Assembly (NCBI GenBank): GCA_020637365.1
Contig: JACJWE010000001.1
Location: 496,001-560,000 of the forward strand
Reading direction: 5' to 3'
DNA length: 64,000 bases
From: Acidimicrobiia bacterium
GTDB lineage: Bacteria > Actinomycetota > Acidimicrobiia > IMCC26256 > JAGNEX01
Shown here: piece after piece, positions 27,640 to 36,139 of the stretch
How positions within the stretch are numbered: the stretch's first letter is position 1
Layout of the letters: each line of letters begins with the position of its first letter
The notes under the pieces: generated by a model
Told to the model about the DNA's origin: nothing
Seen by the model: the letters and a program-made list of their open reading frames with translations, nothing else
The model's database searches: none
Made by a program: the position numbers and the translations under genes

Positions 27640-28368
27640 GTGCCCTTGTACATCGAACGCGGCGTCGTGCTCCGTACCCATCCTCTCGGGGAAACCGATC
27701 GGATTATTACGTTGATGACGGCCGGTCGCGGGCGTCTTCGAGCAGTCGCAAAAGGCATTCGGCGCACATCGAGCAAGTTCGGCAGTCGACTTGAACCGGG
27801 CAGCCACGTCACCCTGCAATGTTGGGAAGGGCGTTCGCTCGACGGCATTAATCAAGTCGAGGTGATCGAGCCGCACCGACGCTGTCGCGAGGACCTAGCA
27901 CGGCTGACGGTCGCTTCGGTGATGCTCGAAGCGGTACACCACGTCGCGCTCGACGATGAAGCCAACATGGCTCTCTATCGACTGTTGGCGCGAGCGATGG
28001 GTGCGCTCGAAACGACAATCGCACCTGCGCTGCTCGCCGGCTTTCTGTGGAAGCTGCAGTCACTCGAAGGCTTCGCACCCGGCTTATATGACTGCATCGA
28101 GTGCGGCTCCGAGGTGGACGACACCGCGTGGTTCGATATCCCCGGCGGCGGGGTCCGTTGTTACGCGTGTCGTACCCGCGGAGGTCAGCCGGTGGAGTAC
28201 GACGCGATCTTGTTGATTCGCGCCATTCTGGGGGGCCAGCTCGGAGTGGCGCTCAACGTCGCCGCCGGTCCCGCCGTGAGCACGGCTGAGTCCTTGGCGG
28301 TCGGACACTTTGAGTTTCATACCGAGAAGCGCCTCCGATCGATGTCGGTTGCTGGCGAGGTCATGTAG
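27640..28368 (+). CDS. recO: DNA repair protein RecO
   Basis: A 242-residue recombination mediator that works with RecR to load RecA. The N-terminal OB fold begins PLYIERGVVLRTHPLGETDRI. The C-terminal part has a zinc finger with CIEC and CYAC pairs. GTG 27640 coincides with the conserved start. It sits between uppS and glyS. Confidence 0.93.
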   Translation: MPLYIERGVVLRTHPLGETDRIITLMTAGRGRLRAVAKGIRRTSSKFGSRLEPGSHVTLQCWEGRSLDGINQVEVIEPHRRCREDLARLTVASVMLEAVHHVALDDEANMALYRLLARAMGALETTIAPALLAGFLWKLQSLEGFAPGLYDCIECGSEVDDTAWFDIPGGGVRCYACRTRGGQPVEYDAILLIRAILGGQLGVALNVAAGPAVSTAESLAVGHFEFHTEKRLRSMSVAGEVM

Positions 28369-28407
28369 GAACGTGCCCTGGGGCGTTGCAGTATCAAAAG
28401 GGGTGAT

Positions 28408-29808
28408 GTGTCCGACACTCTGGATAACATGCCCACCATGAGTGAAGCCACCAGCGAAGCCACGAAAAATGATGTCGTGGTCGACAACTCCCCAAGCCGT
28501 GACCCCAAGCTCATGGAGCGGGTCGTCAACCTCGCGAAACGGCGGGGTTTTGTGTTTCAGTCGAGCGAGATTTACGGCGGCTTTCGCTCCACGTGGGACT
28601 ACGGACCGGTCGGGGTTCTCCTCAAGAACAACGTCAAAGCAGCGTGGTGGCGGTCCATGGTGCAACTGCGCGAGGACGTTGTCGGACTCGACGCTGCGGT
28701 GCTCATGGCCCCCCAGGTGTGGGAGGCGTCGGGACACCTCGCGACGTTCACCGATCCGCTGGTCGACTGCAAAAACTGTAAGCAGCGTTTTCGTGAAGAT
28801 CAGCTGCCTGCCTCTGGGGCGTGCCCCGGGTGCGGGCAGAAGGACACGATGACCGAGGCTCGTGACTTTAATTTGATGTTCAAGACCTACGTCGGGCCGG
28901 TCGCCGACGAGACATCGGTGGCGTACCTGCGTCCCGAAACCGCTCAGGGCATCTTCGTCAACTTTGCCAACGTCGTTACGACGAGTCGCAAGCGTCCGCC
29001 GTTTGGTATCGCTCAGATCGGCAAGAGTTTCCGCAACGAGATCACGCCCGGAAACTTCATCTTTCGGACCCGCGAATTCGAACAGATGGAAATGGAGTTT
29101 TTCGTCCCGCCGGACGAATCGGCTAAATGGTACGAATACTGGTGTGCGACCCGTTTTGACTGGTACTGCGAGCATGGTATCGACCCTGCACGCCTACGTT
29201 TGCGGGCGCACGAAACCGATGAGTTGTCCCACTATTCAGCCGGTACCTCAGACGTTGAATACCTCTATCCATGGGGTTGGGGCGAGCTCGAAGGCATCGC
29301 CAATCGGACCGACTTCGACCTCACCCAACACGCCACCCATTCGGGTAAGGATCTGAGCTATTTCGATCCGGCACTCGAGGAGCGCTACATCCCCTACGTG
29401 ATCGAACCCGCTGCTGGAGCGGATCGAACGACGTTAGCGTTTTTGCTCGATGCATATGAAGAAGAGCAGCTCGAGAAGGAATCGCGCACCGTGTTGCGAT
29501 TCCACCCCCGTATTGCGCCGTTTAAGGCCGCCGTGCTGCCGTTGTCGAAGAAGCCTGAGCTCGTTGAGGTGACGGCCAAGATCGCCTCAGACCTTCGTCG
29601 CCACTGGCACATCGACGATGACGTCACCGGTTCGATCGGGAAGCGTTACCGCCGTCAAGACGAGATCGGTACTCCGTACTGCGTGACCGTTGACTTTGAC
29701 TCACTCGACGACAACGCGGTGACCGTGCGAGATCGAGACTCGATGACCCAAGAACGCGTCTCGATGGACCAATTGTCGGCATACCTCTTTACACGACTCG
29801 ATTCTTGA
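28408..29808 (+). CDS. glyS: glycyl-tRNA synthetase
   Basis: A 466-residue class II synthetase of the single-chain (alpha2) type. Features: FVFQSSEIYGGFRSTWDYGPVG, ARDFNLMF, LRPETAQGIFVNF, motif 2 IGKSFRNEITPGNFIFRTREFEQMEMEFF, motif 3 GADRTTLAFLLDAY, and the anticodon domain. A CxxC...CxxC insert (CKNC, CPGC) suggests bound zinc. GTG 28408 is preceded by AAAAGGGG; ATG 28438 is an alternative. Confidence 0.95.
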   Translation: MSDTLDNMPTMSEATSEATKNDVVVDNSPSRDPKLMERVVNLAKRRGFVFQSSEIYGGFRSTWDYGPVGVLLKNNVKAAWWRSMVQLREDVVGLDAAVLMAPQVWEASGHLATFTDPLVDCKNCKQRFREDQLPASGACPGCGQKDTMTEARDFNLMFKTYVGPVADETSVAYLRPETAQGIFVNFANVVTTSRKRPPFGIAQIGKSFRNEITPGNFIFRTREFEQMEMEFFVPPDESAKWYEYWCATRFDWYCEHGIDPARLRLRAHETDELSHYSAGTSDVEYLYPWGWGELEGIANRTDFDLTQHATHSGKDLSYFDPALEERYIPYVIEPAAGADRTTLAFLLDAYEEEQLEKESRTVLRFHPRIAPFKAAVLPLSKKPELVEVTAKIASDLRRHWHIDDDVTGSIGKRYRRQDEIGTPYCVTVDFDSLDDNAVTVRDRDSMTQERVSMDQLSAYLFTRLDS

Positions 29809-29942
29809 CGATGCACCGCCGCTGACGTTCGGCGGAGGAGTTGTGTGCTCGTCCCGGTTCCGCCGCGGTGTCACACGCATGCGACATGATGGTGTCGCTC
29901 GGGTCGGTTGCGGCGCCGACGGTCTGGTTGCGGAGGCATCTG

Positions 29943-31058
29943 ATGAGTCGACACCATGGGGCATATGGCGAGGTGCTCGTCACAGACGGCGGTGCCCACA
30001 TCCACCAGGCGCACGCCGATTCACACGCCAAGACGGGTGGCGGGGTGTGGAATCGTGAGGCTCGTGAGGCCGCACTTGCGAGCTCATTGGCCCCCGGAGC
30101 GACCCTTCCTCTCGGTGCGGGGGATCGCGCTCTGCCCGAAGCTCCCGATCCATACCGTCTGTGCTTCGAACGTGACCGCGACCGCATCAAACATTCGACG
30201 GCATTCCGTCGGTTGGCCGGCAAGTGTCAGGTGTTCATCGCCCCCGACAATGACATGCTCCGCAACCGGCTGACCCATGCCATCGAGGTTGCCCAGGTTG
30301 CTGTCGCGATCAGCGAAGCCGGACAGTTGTGTGTCCCCCTTACCGAGGCGATCGCCCTTGGTCACGACTGTGGGCACGGTCCAGCGGGTCATGCAAGTGA
30401 GCGGGCCTTCGAGCCATTTCTTCCCCAGGGGTATGACCATGCCGCCTATGGCGCCGATGTGGTGTTGACCGACCTCAACCTGTGCGCCGAGACGCTCGAT
30501 GGCATTCGCAACCACTCTTGGAAGCTGCCAGCGGCTCGAACACCCGAAGGCGAAGTGGTTTCGTGGGCTGACCGCATTGCGTATGTCTGTCATGACTTCG
30601 AAGATGCCGTGCGCGCCGGGATCGTCACAGAAACCGATCTACCGGCCTCTGTCGCTGACGTTGTGGGGCGCGGACGTTCACAACAGCTCGGCACCTTTAT
30701 CCGTTCGATGTTGACCTGTATCGCCGAAACGTCGGTTGTCGGCATGATGGAGCCCGAGGCACACGCGCTTGAAGCGTTCCGAAACTTCAATTACGACCGG
30801 ATCTATTTGCGACCCGCATCGATGGAGCAGGGGGATCGCGTCATTGACCTGTTGGGGCAACTCGTCGAACGATTTGTCGAGGCTCCGTCATTGCTGCCGA
30901 TCGTCAAGGTCGGACTTCGCGACATCGCATCGGGCTCAGACGAGGCGGCCGAACAGGCCGTCAGGTATGTCTCTGGGATGACCGACCGTTTCGCTCTCGG
31001 CCTCGCGGTCGACCTCCTCGGATGGAACCGAGCCGACCTTCCCAGCGGCGTCCCCTAG
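29943..31058 (+). CDS. dgt: dGTP triphosphohydrolase-like HD protein
   Basis: A 371-residue HD-domain enzyme. FERDRDRIKHSTAFRRLAGKCQVF, RLTHAIEVAQVA and GHDCGHGPAGHASE carry the metal-binding His/Asp set; later blocks are IRNHSW and VSWADRIAYVCHDFEDA. Family members hydrolyse dGTP or other dNTPs. ATG 29943 has GGAGG at 29932-29936. The gene usually precedes dnaG in actinobacteria, as it does here. Confidence 0.9.
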   Translation: MSRHHGAYGEVLVTDGGAHIHQAHADSHAKTGGGVWNREAREAALASSLAPGATLPLGAGDRALPEAPDPYRLCFERDRDRIKHSTAFRRLAGKCQVFIAPDNDMLRNRLTHAIEVAQVAVAISEAGQLCVPLTEAIALGHDCGHGPAGHASERAFEPFLPQGYDHAAYGADVVLTDLNLCAETLDGIRNHSWKLPAARTPEGEVVSWADRIAYVCHDFEDAVRAGIVTETDLPASVADVVGRGRSQQLGTFIRSMLTCIAETSVVGMMEPEAHALEAFRNFNYDRIYLRPASMEQGDRVIDLLGQLVERFVEAPSLLPIVKVGLRDIASGSDEAAEQAVRYVSGMTDRFALGLAVDLLGWNRADLPSGVP

Positions 31059-31302
31059 CCGACCGTAATGGCGGAACTGAGGAAGCCGCGAGTGATGATG
31101 CCGGCACGTCTCGATGTTGAACACCACCCACCTGGCAGGGTGCTGAAGAACGCGGCGGTGACAGCGAGCGGCAGAACGGCGAGGTCGCTAGCGTTGCCTC
31201 GGCAGATGGTCGACGGTGCATCGAGACTTAGGGCAACACCGCGTGTAGCGCCACGAACCGAGTCCGCGATCAGAGGCTGCGACGCCGACTTGTCGGGGCA
31301 CG

Positions 31303-31308
31303 TATCCT
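31303..31308 (+). promoter_or_regulatory. -10 box of dnaG
   Basis: TATCCT ends 9 bases before ATG 31318; no ribosome-binding site is present. The rest of the 259-base gap after dgt shows no convincing gene. Confidence 0.35.
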
Positions 31309-31317
31309 GACCAAGCC

Positions 31318-33453
31318 ATGGGAATTCTTGACGAAGACATCGCTCGGGTCCGCGAGACCGTCAACATTGCCGACGTCATAGGTCAGCACGTCGCCCTCAC
31401 CCGCCGCGGTCAGCGACTGCTGGGGCGCTGCCCCTTCCATTCCGAAAAGACCCCGTCCTTTTCGGTCAATCCCGAGATGGGGGTCTATTACTGCTTCGGG
31501 TGCCAGGCGTCCGGCGATGCGATCACGTTCGTTCGCGAGATCGAGGGGCTCGACTTTGTCGAGGCGGTCGAGCGGCTCGCTGACACGGTCGGCATCGAAG
31601 TCAGGTATGACGAACGGACACGCTCGACCACGGCGGCCGACCGCGCCGCACGCGTCGATGTGATGGAAGCGGCCGTCGACTTTTACCACCGATACCTCAT
31701 GGAGGCCCCCCAGGCGCGGCCCGCTCGCAACTATTTGAGGTCACGAGGGTTCGATGGGCATGCGGCCCGTCGCTACAAGGTTGGCTGTTCACCCGCGGGG
31801 TGGGACGAGCTCAGCCTGAAACTCCAAAATTCTGGTCATAGCCGTGAGGATCTCTTGGCGGTCGGTCTGTCTCTGGTCAACCGACACAACCGACTACAGG
31901 ACTATTTTCGTGGCCGACTCATGTTCCCCATATTCGACAAACGGGACCGCCCGGTCGGGTTCGGTGCACGTCTTTTGGAGGGGGACGGTCCTAAATACAT
32001 CAACTCAAAGGACTCGCCCATCTACCACAAAAGTCGCATCCTGTATGGTCTGAACTGGGCCCGGGGCGACATCGTCAGCAACGACGTGGCGGTCGTGTGC
32101 GAGGGATATACCGACGTCATGGCATTCGGCCTATCCGGTATTGGCTATTCGGTTGCGACGTGTGGCACCGCGCTGACCGATGAACACATTCAAGAACTCA
32201 CCCGGTTTACCCGCAACATCATCATCGCCTATGACGCCGATGCTGCCGGTCAGGCGGCAGCCGCTCGCTTCGCGCAATGGGAGGAGTCCTTCGACATCAC
32301 CTTGACCGTCGCTGCTTTGCCCGCTGGCGCCGACCCGGCAGATGCGTGGCAGTCTGATGCTCAGGCCCTACACGCCGCGGTCGAGGGCGCCACACCGTTC
32401 TTACAGTTCCGACTCGACCGCATTTTCGCTGCGACCGGCAATGCCAGCATCGACTCGCGGGGACGGACCGCGGACGTGGCGTTGGCGGCCGTGGCAGAGC
32501 ATCCCAACGCGGTGGTGCGAGACGGCTACATCATGGCGATAGCTGACCGGTTGAGTCTGCGTCCCGAAGCGCTTCGCACCCGACTTGCCGAACTGGTTCG
32601 CGGCGGGCCAGGTCGCTCGGCCGCCCACGACGATCGTCGCGGAACGGAGCGAGATCTCGGACTTCCCACACCAGGGCATCAGCGCGTGGAGGGCCCAGCC
32701 CAGGCCGCGATATCACCCCGCGATCGGGAGGTGCTGTGGTTGGCGGTACACGAAACGGAGCTGTTTCCTGAGTGGCTCCAACCGTGGTTGCTGCAAAGCG
32801 CTCTTGCCCGCGGCGTATTGCAACAAATCCTTGAGTTCGCGACGATCGGCGAGGCATTGGAGCATTCGCCCGAAGACACCCGCGCGGTGCTCGCCCAGCT
32901 CATGGTCGAGGAACCACCTCACGTGCCCAGTATGGAGGAATACGCGTCGTCGCAGTTCGTGGGCCTTGTTTTGGCCGCGGGGCAAGCCCTGATGTCACGG
33001 CTGGCCCGCAACGGCGACGAGCGACTCACGTTGCTGCGTCCGGGCCTGGACCGGCTGCGGGAGGCCCTCAACGATGGCAACTGGGTTGTGGCCGAGGAAG
33101 CGGGGGAGTGGGTGTCTGAGTGGATTGGCGCCCATCGAACCGGTTCCGACTTGCCCACCGTGATTGACCCAACCCCGAGTGTCGTCGTCCAGATGCCCGT
33201 CAACGATGAACGTGTCGTGTTGCAGGGTGGTGAAGGCCTTGCGGAGGCATCTTCCAATGGCCCAGCCGTCAATGGCCCAGCCGTCAATGGCCTAGTGGTA
33301 CCGGAGGAACCCGTCGTGGACGACGCGCGGATGAATGATGCCGCTGGTCACGATGGCCCGCCGTGGGATGTCCAACGCGTCGATCGATGGCGAGCGGAGG
33401 ACGAACCCCCGTCTCCCATCGATGATGATCCCTGGGGGCCGGACAACTGGTAG
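31318..33453 (+). CDS. dnaG: DNA primase
   Basis: A 711-residue primase. The N-terminal zinc ribbon is CPFHSEKTPSFSV...YYCFGC. The RNA polymerase core follows (RLMFPIFDKRDRPVGFGARLL) with the TOPRIM motif VCEGYTDVMAF and IIIAYDADAAG. The C-terminal third is a helical helicase-interacting region followed by an acidic tail with two copies of a 15-bp repeat. It makes RNA primers at replication forks. A strong terminator follows 116 bases later. Confidence 0.95.
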   Translation: MGILDEDIARVRETVNIADVIGQHVALTRRGQRLLGRCPFHSEKTPSFSVNPEMGVYYCFGCQASGDAITFVREIEGLDFVEAVERLADTVGIEVRYDERTRSTTAADRAARVDVMEAAVDFYHRYLMEAPQARPARNYLRSRGFDGHAARRYKVGCSPAGWDELSLKLQNSGHSREDLLAVGLSLVNRHNRLQDYFRGRLMFPIFDKRDRPVGFGARLLEGDGPKYINSKDSPIYHKSRILYGLNWARGDIVSNDVAVVCEGYTDVMAFGLSGIGYSVATCGTALTDEHIQELTRFTRNIIIAYDADAAGQAAAARFAQWEESFDITLTVAALPAGADPADAWQSDAQALHAAVEGATPFLQFRLDRIFAATGNASIDSRGRTADVALAAVAEHPNAVVRDGYIMAIADRLSLRPEALRTRLAELVRGGPGRSAAHDDRRGTERDLGLPTPGHQRVEGPAQAAISPRDREVLWLAVHETELFPEWLQPWLLQSALARGVLQQILEFATIGEALEHSPEDTRAVLAQLMVEEPPHVPSMEEYASSQFVGLVLAAGQALMSRLARNGDERLTLLRPGLDRLREALNDGNWVVAEEAGEWVSEWIGAHRTGSDLPTVIDPTPSVVVQMPVNDERVVLQGGEGLAEASSNGPAVNGPAVNGLVVPEEPVVDDARMNDAAGHDGPPWDVQRVDRWRAEDEPPSPIDDDPWGPDNW
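33256..33292 (+). repeat. 15-bp tandem repeat within dnaG
   Basis: AATGGCCCAGCCGTC occurs twice in tandem with a third partial copy, encoding repeated NGPAV in the disordered C-terminal tail. Such a repeat can change copy number without shifting the frame. Confidence 0.8.
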
Positions 33454-33568
33454 CCCGCGGGATGGGTTTTGCCGCTTCTCGACTTGAGGTTGTCGATGAC
33501 GGCATCGATGTGTTTGCTACGAGGAGCGGTACTGATGTTGCGCTAAAGGGGCGGCGAATGGGCCGCGC

Positions 33569-33600
33569 AAAAAGGGCGAGCGCTCAGCGCTCGCCCTTTT
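33569..33600. terminator. bidirectional terminator between dnaG and peptide gene 1
   Basis: GGGCGAGCGC (33574-33583) pairs perfectly with GCGCTCGCCC (33587-33596), flanked by A5 on the left and T4 on the right. It can end dnaG on the plus strand and the 22-residue peptide gene on the minus strand, whose stop is 22 bases away. Confidence 0.8.
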
Positions 33601-33622
33601 CGACTGCAAGTAGAGCAGAAGT

Positions 33623-33691
33623 CTAGATGTTAGCGAGCAAGGCGACGAGGTCGGCAACCAGAGAAAGCAGCCATTGAATAATTGCGATCAT
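33623..33691 (-). CDS. 22-residue amphipathic peptide (peptide 1)
   Basis: The minus strand encodes a peptide starting MIAIIQWLLS and ending LVALLANI with a TAG stop. AAAGGA at 33700-33705 stands 8 bases before ATG. A hairpin (33713-33736) lies just upstream of that site, and a U-tailed terminator begins 22 bases after the stop. Q6, S10, D14 and N21 fall on one helix face and the rest is hydrophobic, so an amphipathic helix is predicted. There is no leader peptide. Size and pattern recall phenol-soluble modulins, leaderless bacteriocins and the tiny corynebacterial PorA-type porins, but the net charge is about -1 and homology is not shown. Function unknown. Confidence 0.6.
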   Translation of the reverse strand: MIAIIQWLLSLVADLVALLANI

Positions 33692-33712
33692 AATTCGATT
33701 CCTTTGGTGTAT

Positions 33713-33736
33713 AGCAGCGAACAGCGAGTCGCTGCT
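33713..33736 (-). other. hairpin just upstream of the peptide 1 ribosome-binding site
   Basis: An 8-bp perfect stem, AGCAGCGA/TCGCTGCT, ends 8 bases before the AAAGGA site. TGCTATACA, an extended -10-like string, overlaps its promoter-distal edge on the minus strand. It could control translation of peptide 1, or mark its promoter. Confidence 0.35.
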
Positions 33737-33751
33737 GAGTGAGGGTGACTA

Positions 33752-33767
33752 GCTCCAAAAGGAGCTG
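33752..33767 (-). terminator. hairpin after peptide 2
   Basis: AGCTCC TTTT GGAGCT forms a 6-bp stem, extended by GAC/GTC across one mismatch, 15 bases after the peptide 2 stop. There is no U-tract, which is common among actinobacterial terminators, so the call is tentative. Confidence 0.35.
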
Positions 33768-33782
33768 GTCCCGGTGTCGGGT

Positions 33783-33872
33783 TTAGGGAAGGTGCCAGCC
33801 TGGGGCAGCGCCGAGCCAGTCAATGACAACTTGAATGGCGGCGGCGATGAACTGGAGGATGTCTGCGAACAT
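33783..33872 (-). CDS. 29-residue amphipathic peptide (peptide 2)
   Basis: The minus strand encodes a peptide starting MFADILQFIAAAIQVV, then IDWLGAAPGWHLP and TAA. AAGGAG (33880-33885) lies 7 bases before ATG, an ideal ribosome-binding site. D4, Q7, Q14 and D18 lie on one face of a helix of about 20 residues; the short tail after Gly is rich in Pro and Trp. Net charge is about -2. The spacing of D, W and I recalls staphylococcal delta-toxin, but this is pattern resemblance only. A TACACT string at 33954-33959 (minus) could be its -10 box. No homologue is known to me. Confidence 0.6.
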   Translation of the reverse strand: MFADILQFIAAAIQVVIDWLGAAPGWHLP

Positions 33873-34090
33873 GGATGCACTCCTTGTAGTTGGGGGACGA
33901 GCAGGGATGCCCGTCGACGTCGCGGATCGACCGGGGTCGTCCGCACGGGCAAGAGTGTACGGAACCTCGTGACGGAATTCACGTCTTTCTGTGCAACTAG
34001 AGAATCATTAACCTTCCGCTAGTAGCCAGGTTGTGTCGCGCCGTTGAGTGTGATGCGACGGTTGTCAAGCCTGTGCGCTTTGAAAACCAC

Positions 34091-34110
34091 TCAAGCAAGA
34101 TCTCGCTTGA
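34091..34110. repeat. 20-bp near-perfect palindrome upstream of peptide 2
   Basis: TCAAGC...GCTTGA arms flank AAGATCTC; only one of ten base pairs is mismatched. It lies about 220 bases upstream of peptide 2 on the minus strand, the position of a possible operator. Confidence 0.4.
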
Positions 34111-34186
34111 ACGAAGTCGGGAGCGTATGCCCGCAAGGCCAGCGCGCTGACGCCCTGCCATCACAGGGGAGCCGCAGTCGTCCTTC

Positions 34187-34248
34187 GGTACGCACAACGG
34201 CGGGGTCCGAAGGGACATCCCGCCGTTGCGTAGGCGTCGGTCCGTACC
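34187..34248. other. large stem-loop downstream of peptide 3
   Basis: Outer arms GGTACG/CGTACC enclose CAACGGCGGG/CCCGCCGTTG and an inner GTCC GAAG GGAC. It starts 37 bases after the peptide 3 stop on the minus strand. No U-tract follows on either strand. It may be a U-less terminator of the peptide 3 transcript, or part of a structured RNA; the sequence alone does not decide. Confidence 0.45.
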
Positions 34249-34284
34249 AACGCTTGCCTTCTCTGCCTGTTCGTGCCTTCAGAG

Positions 34285-34353
34285 TTAATAGAGCAGGTAC
34301 TTCGCCCAGGACATGAGCAGCGAGACGAGAATGTTGGAAATGATCATCAGCAT
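34285..34353 (-). CDS. 22-residue amphipathic peptide (peptide 3)
   Basis: The minus strand encodes a peptide starting MLMIISNILVSLL and ending WAKYLLY with TAA. GGGAGGT (34361-34367) lies 7 bases before ATG, the strongest ribosome-binding site of the three. N7, S11, S15 and K18 share one helix face; the remainder is Leu, Ile, Met and Val. Net charge is about +1. Like peptides 1 and 2 it has no leader, one central Trp and a Met-Ile-rich start. It could act in or on a membrane. Function unknown. Confidence 0.6.
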   Translation of the reverse strand: MLMIISNILVSLLMSWAKYLLY

Positions 34354-34591
34354 TGGGGTTACCTCCCGTAGGTTCCTCGTTTATCGACGGCCTTCACGGC
34401 TTCGGATGCCGTGTCCGCCAGCACGCCATGGTATCGGTCGACCGGCCAACACAACCACTGCGCGGGACCACATGTGTCACATAGCAGTTTCGAGCGTATC
34501 CCTCGGCGTTCTCGAAACGCACGGAAACGCAGAGCCGGACGGGTTCTAGTCTTTGCGTTACTGTCGCTGAGTTGGCAACGAGGGAGAACAG

Positions 34592-36139
34592 GTGGTCCCG
34601 GAACAGTCGGCTTCTCGGCTGGGGAGTGACAAGGCAATGAGCGACGCAGCCGTCGTCGAAGCATTGGTGTCGTCTCCAGCGGTTCGTGAACTATTGCGGA
34701 GCGGCGCCGAGCGCGGCGAAGTGACCGCGGAGGAACTCTTCGCTGCATTGCCCGAGGTCGCCCAGCCATCGGTCGACGAACTGGGCGCGATCTTTGAGCT
34801 CTTCGAATCGCGCGGGGTACGCGTCTCTGAGACAGCAGAGGTCGAAGTGGCCGCACACGGCGGCGTTGGCGACCAACAGATGGATCTCGCCGACGATGAC
34901 GGCGGGCCGTGGCGCTTTGCCGGAGCACCTGAGCATCCTGCCGTCGCGGCGCAGCGTGCTGGCTCCGCAGCGACCGACGTCGGCGCTTCCGAAGCGGGGA
35001 CTTCGTCGCGTGACGCCCTGGTGAGTGACCCCACGGGAGATCCGAATGTCGACGGTGAGGACGACGACCCAGCGCTTCGGAATGGGCGTCGCTCCGAGGG
35101 TGACTCAGACGACGACGCCGGTGACCCGTCAGCACCGGACCTCGCCGCTCGAGCTCGAGATCGGCGTAGCGAACGTCGGAGTCGGCGCGAACGCACGTTG
35201 GCGCCGATCAGCGCGGTCGATCCGACGCGGGTATATCTCCACGAGATCGGTCGGCGCGAGCTGTTGACAGCCGATGACGAGAAGCGCCTCGCCAAAGCGT
35301 TGGAAGCCGGTATGCAGGCACAGCAGCGTATACAGGACGCCGAACTCGGCGAGGAGGACCTGACCGCCGTCGAAAAGCGGATGTTGCGCGGACTCGTGAG
35401 CGAAGGTGAGGACGCCCGCACCGAGCTGATCGAAGCGAATCTGCGTCTGGTCGTATCCATCGCGAAGCGTTACGTCGGCTCCAGTGGGCTCGCCCTGTTG
35501 GATCTGGTCCAGGAGGGCAACTTTGGTCTGATGCGTGCGGTCCAGAAGTTTGACTACCGGCGCGGCTTTAAGTTTTCCACCTATGCAACCTGGTGGATTC
35601 GTCAGTCGATCACTCGCGCTATTGCCGATCAGGCACGAACCATTCGTATTCCGGTGCACATGGTCGAGACGATCAACAAGGTCGTGCGCACCGAACGGGA
35701 GATGACCCAAGATTTGGGGCGCGATCCGACCGTTGAAGAACTCGCAGAAGAACTCGGCATGTCGGTTGAGCGCCTTATGGAGATCCGTCAGCTCGGACAA
35801 GATCCCATCTCGCTCGAACGTACGGTTCGGGCAGATGACGACACCGAGTTCGGCGATTTTCTGGCCGACCGCAATGCGGAAAGTCCCGCAGAAATCGCCG
35901 CTCGGCACCTGTTAACGGGGGCGGTCAATGACGCCCTCGACGGGCTCGATGAACGCGAGCGGGAGATCGTACGGATGCGCTTTGGCCTTGAAGACGGCGA
36001 GATCCACACATTGGAAGATGTGGGGGAGCGTTTCGGCGTTACCAGGGAGCGAATTCGACAGATCGAGGCGCGGACCCTCGCCAAACTTCGCCAGCCCGGT
36101 GCATCCAGCCAGTTGCGAGAGTATCTCGACGGGTATTAG
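34592..36139 (+). CDS. rpoD: primary sigma factor (HrdB/SigA type)
   Basis: A 515-residue vegetative sigma-70 factor. The N-terminal 190 residues are acidic and variable; regions follow in order: 1.2 (DPTRVYLHEIGRRELLT), 2 (EANLRLVVSIAKRYVG, LLDLVQEGNFGLMRAVQKFDYRRGFKFSTYATWWIRQ), 3 (PVHMVETINKV) and 4 (VRMRFGLEDGE, HTLEDVGERFGVTRERIRQIEARTLAKLR). GTG 34592 has GGGAG 5 bases upstream; ATG 34637 is an alternative. It directs most housekeeping transcription. Position after dnaG is typical, apart from the peptide genes between them. Confidence 0.95.
   Translation: MVPEQSASRLGSDKAMSDAAVVEALVSSPAVRELLRSGAERGEVTAEELFAALPEVAQPSVDELGAIFELFESRGVRVSETAEVEVAAHGGVGDQQMDLADDDGGPWRFAGAPEHPAVAAQRAGSAATDVGASEAGTSSRDALVSDPTGDPNVDGEDDDPALRNGRRSEGDSDDDAGDPSAPDLAARARDRRSERRSRRERTLAPISAVDPTRVYLHEIGRRELLTADDEKRLAKALEAGMQAQQRIQDAELGEEDLTAVEKRMLRGLVSEGEDARTELIEANLRLVVSIAKRYVGSSGLALLDLVQEGNFGLMRAVQKFDYRRGFKFSTYATWWIRQSITRAIADQARTIRIPVHMVETINKVVRTEREMTQDLGRDPTVEELAEELGMSVERLMEIRQLGQDPISLERTVRADDDTEFGDFLADRNAESPAEIAARHLLTGAVNDALDGLDEREREIVRMRFGLEDGEIHTLEDVGERFGVTRERIRQIEARTLAKLRQPGASSQLREYLDGY

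Noticed and set aside
31068..31310. 80-codon ORF between dgt and dnaG
   Set aside because: No ribosome-binding site, Arg/Pro-rich composition of a random frame in GC-rich DNA, and it runs into the dnaG promoter.
33774..34022. 82-codon plus-strand ORF over peptide 2
   Set aside because: No ribosome-binding site and biased composition; the minus-strand peptide has the signals.
34472..34482. ATGTGTCACAT palindrome upstream of rpoD and peptide 3
   Set aside because: Resembles a CRP half-site pair but lacks the normal 6-base spacing; too short to call.
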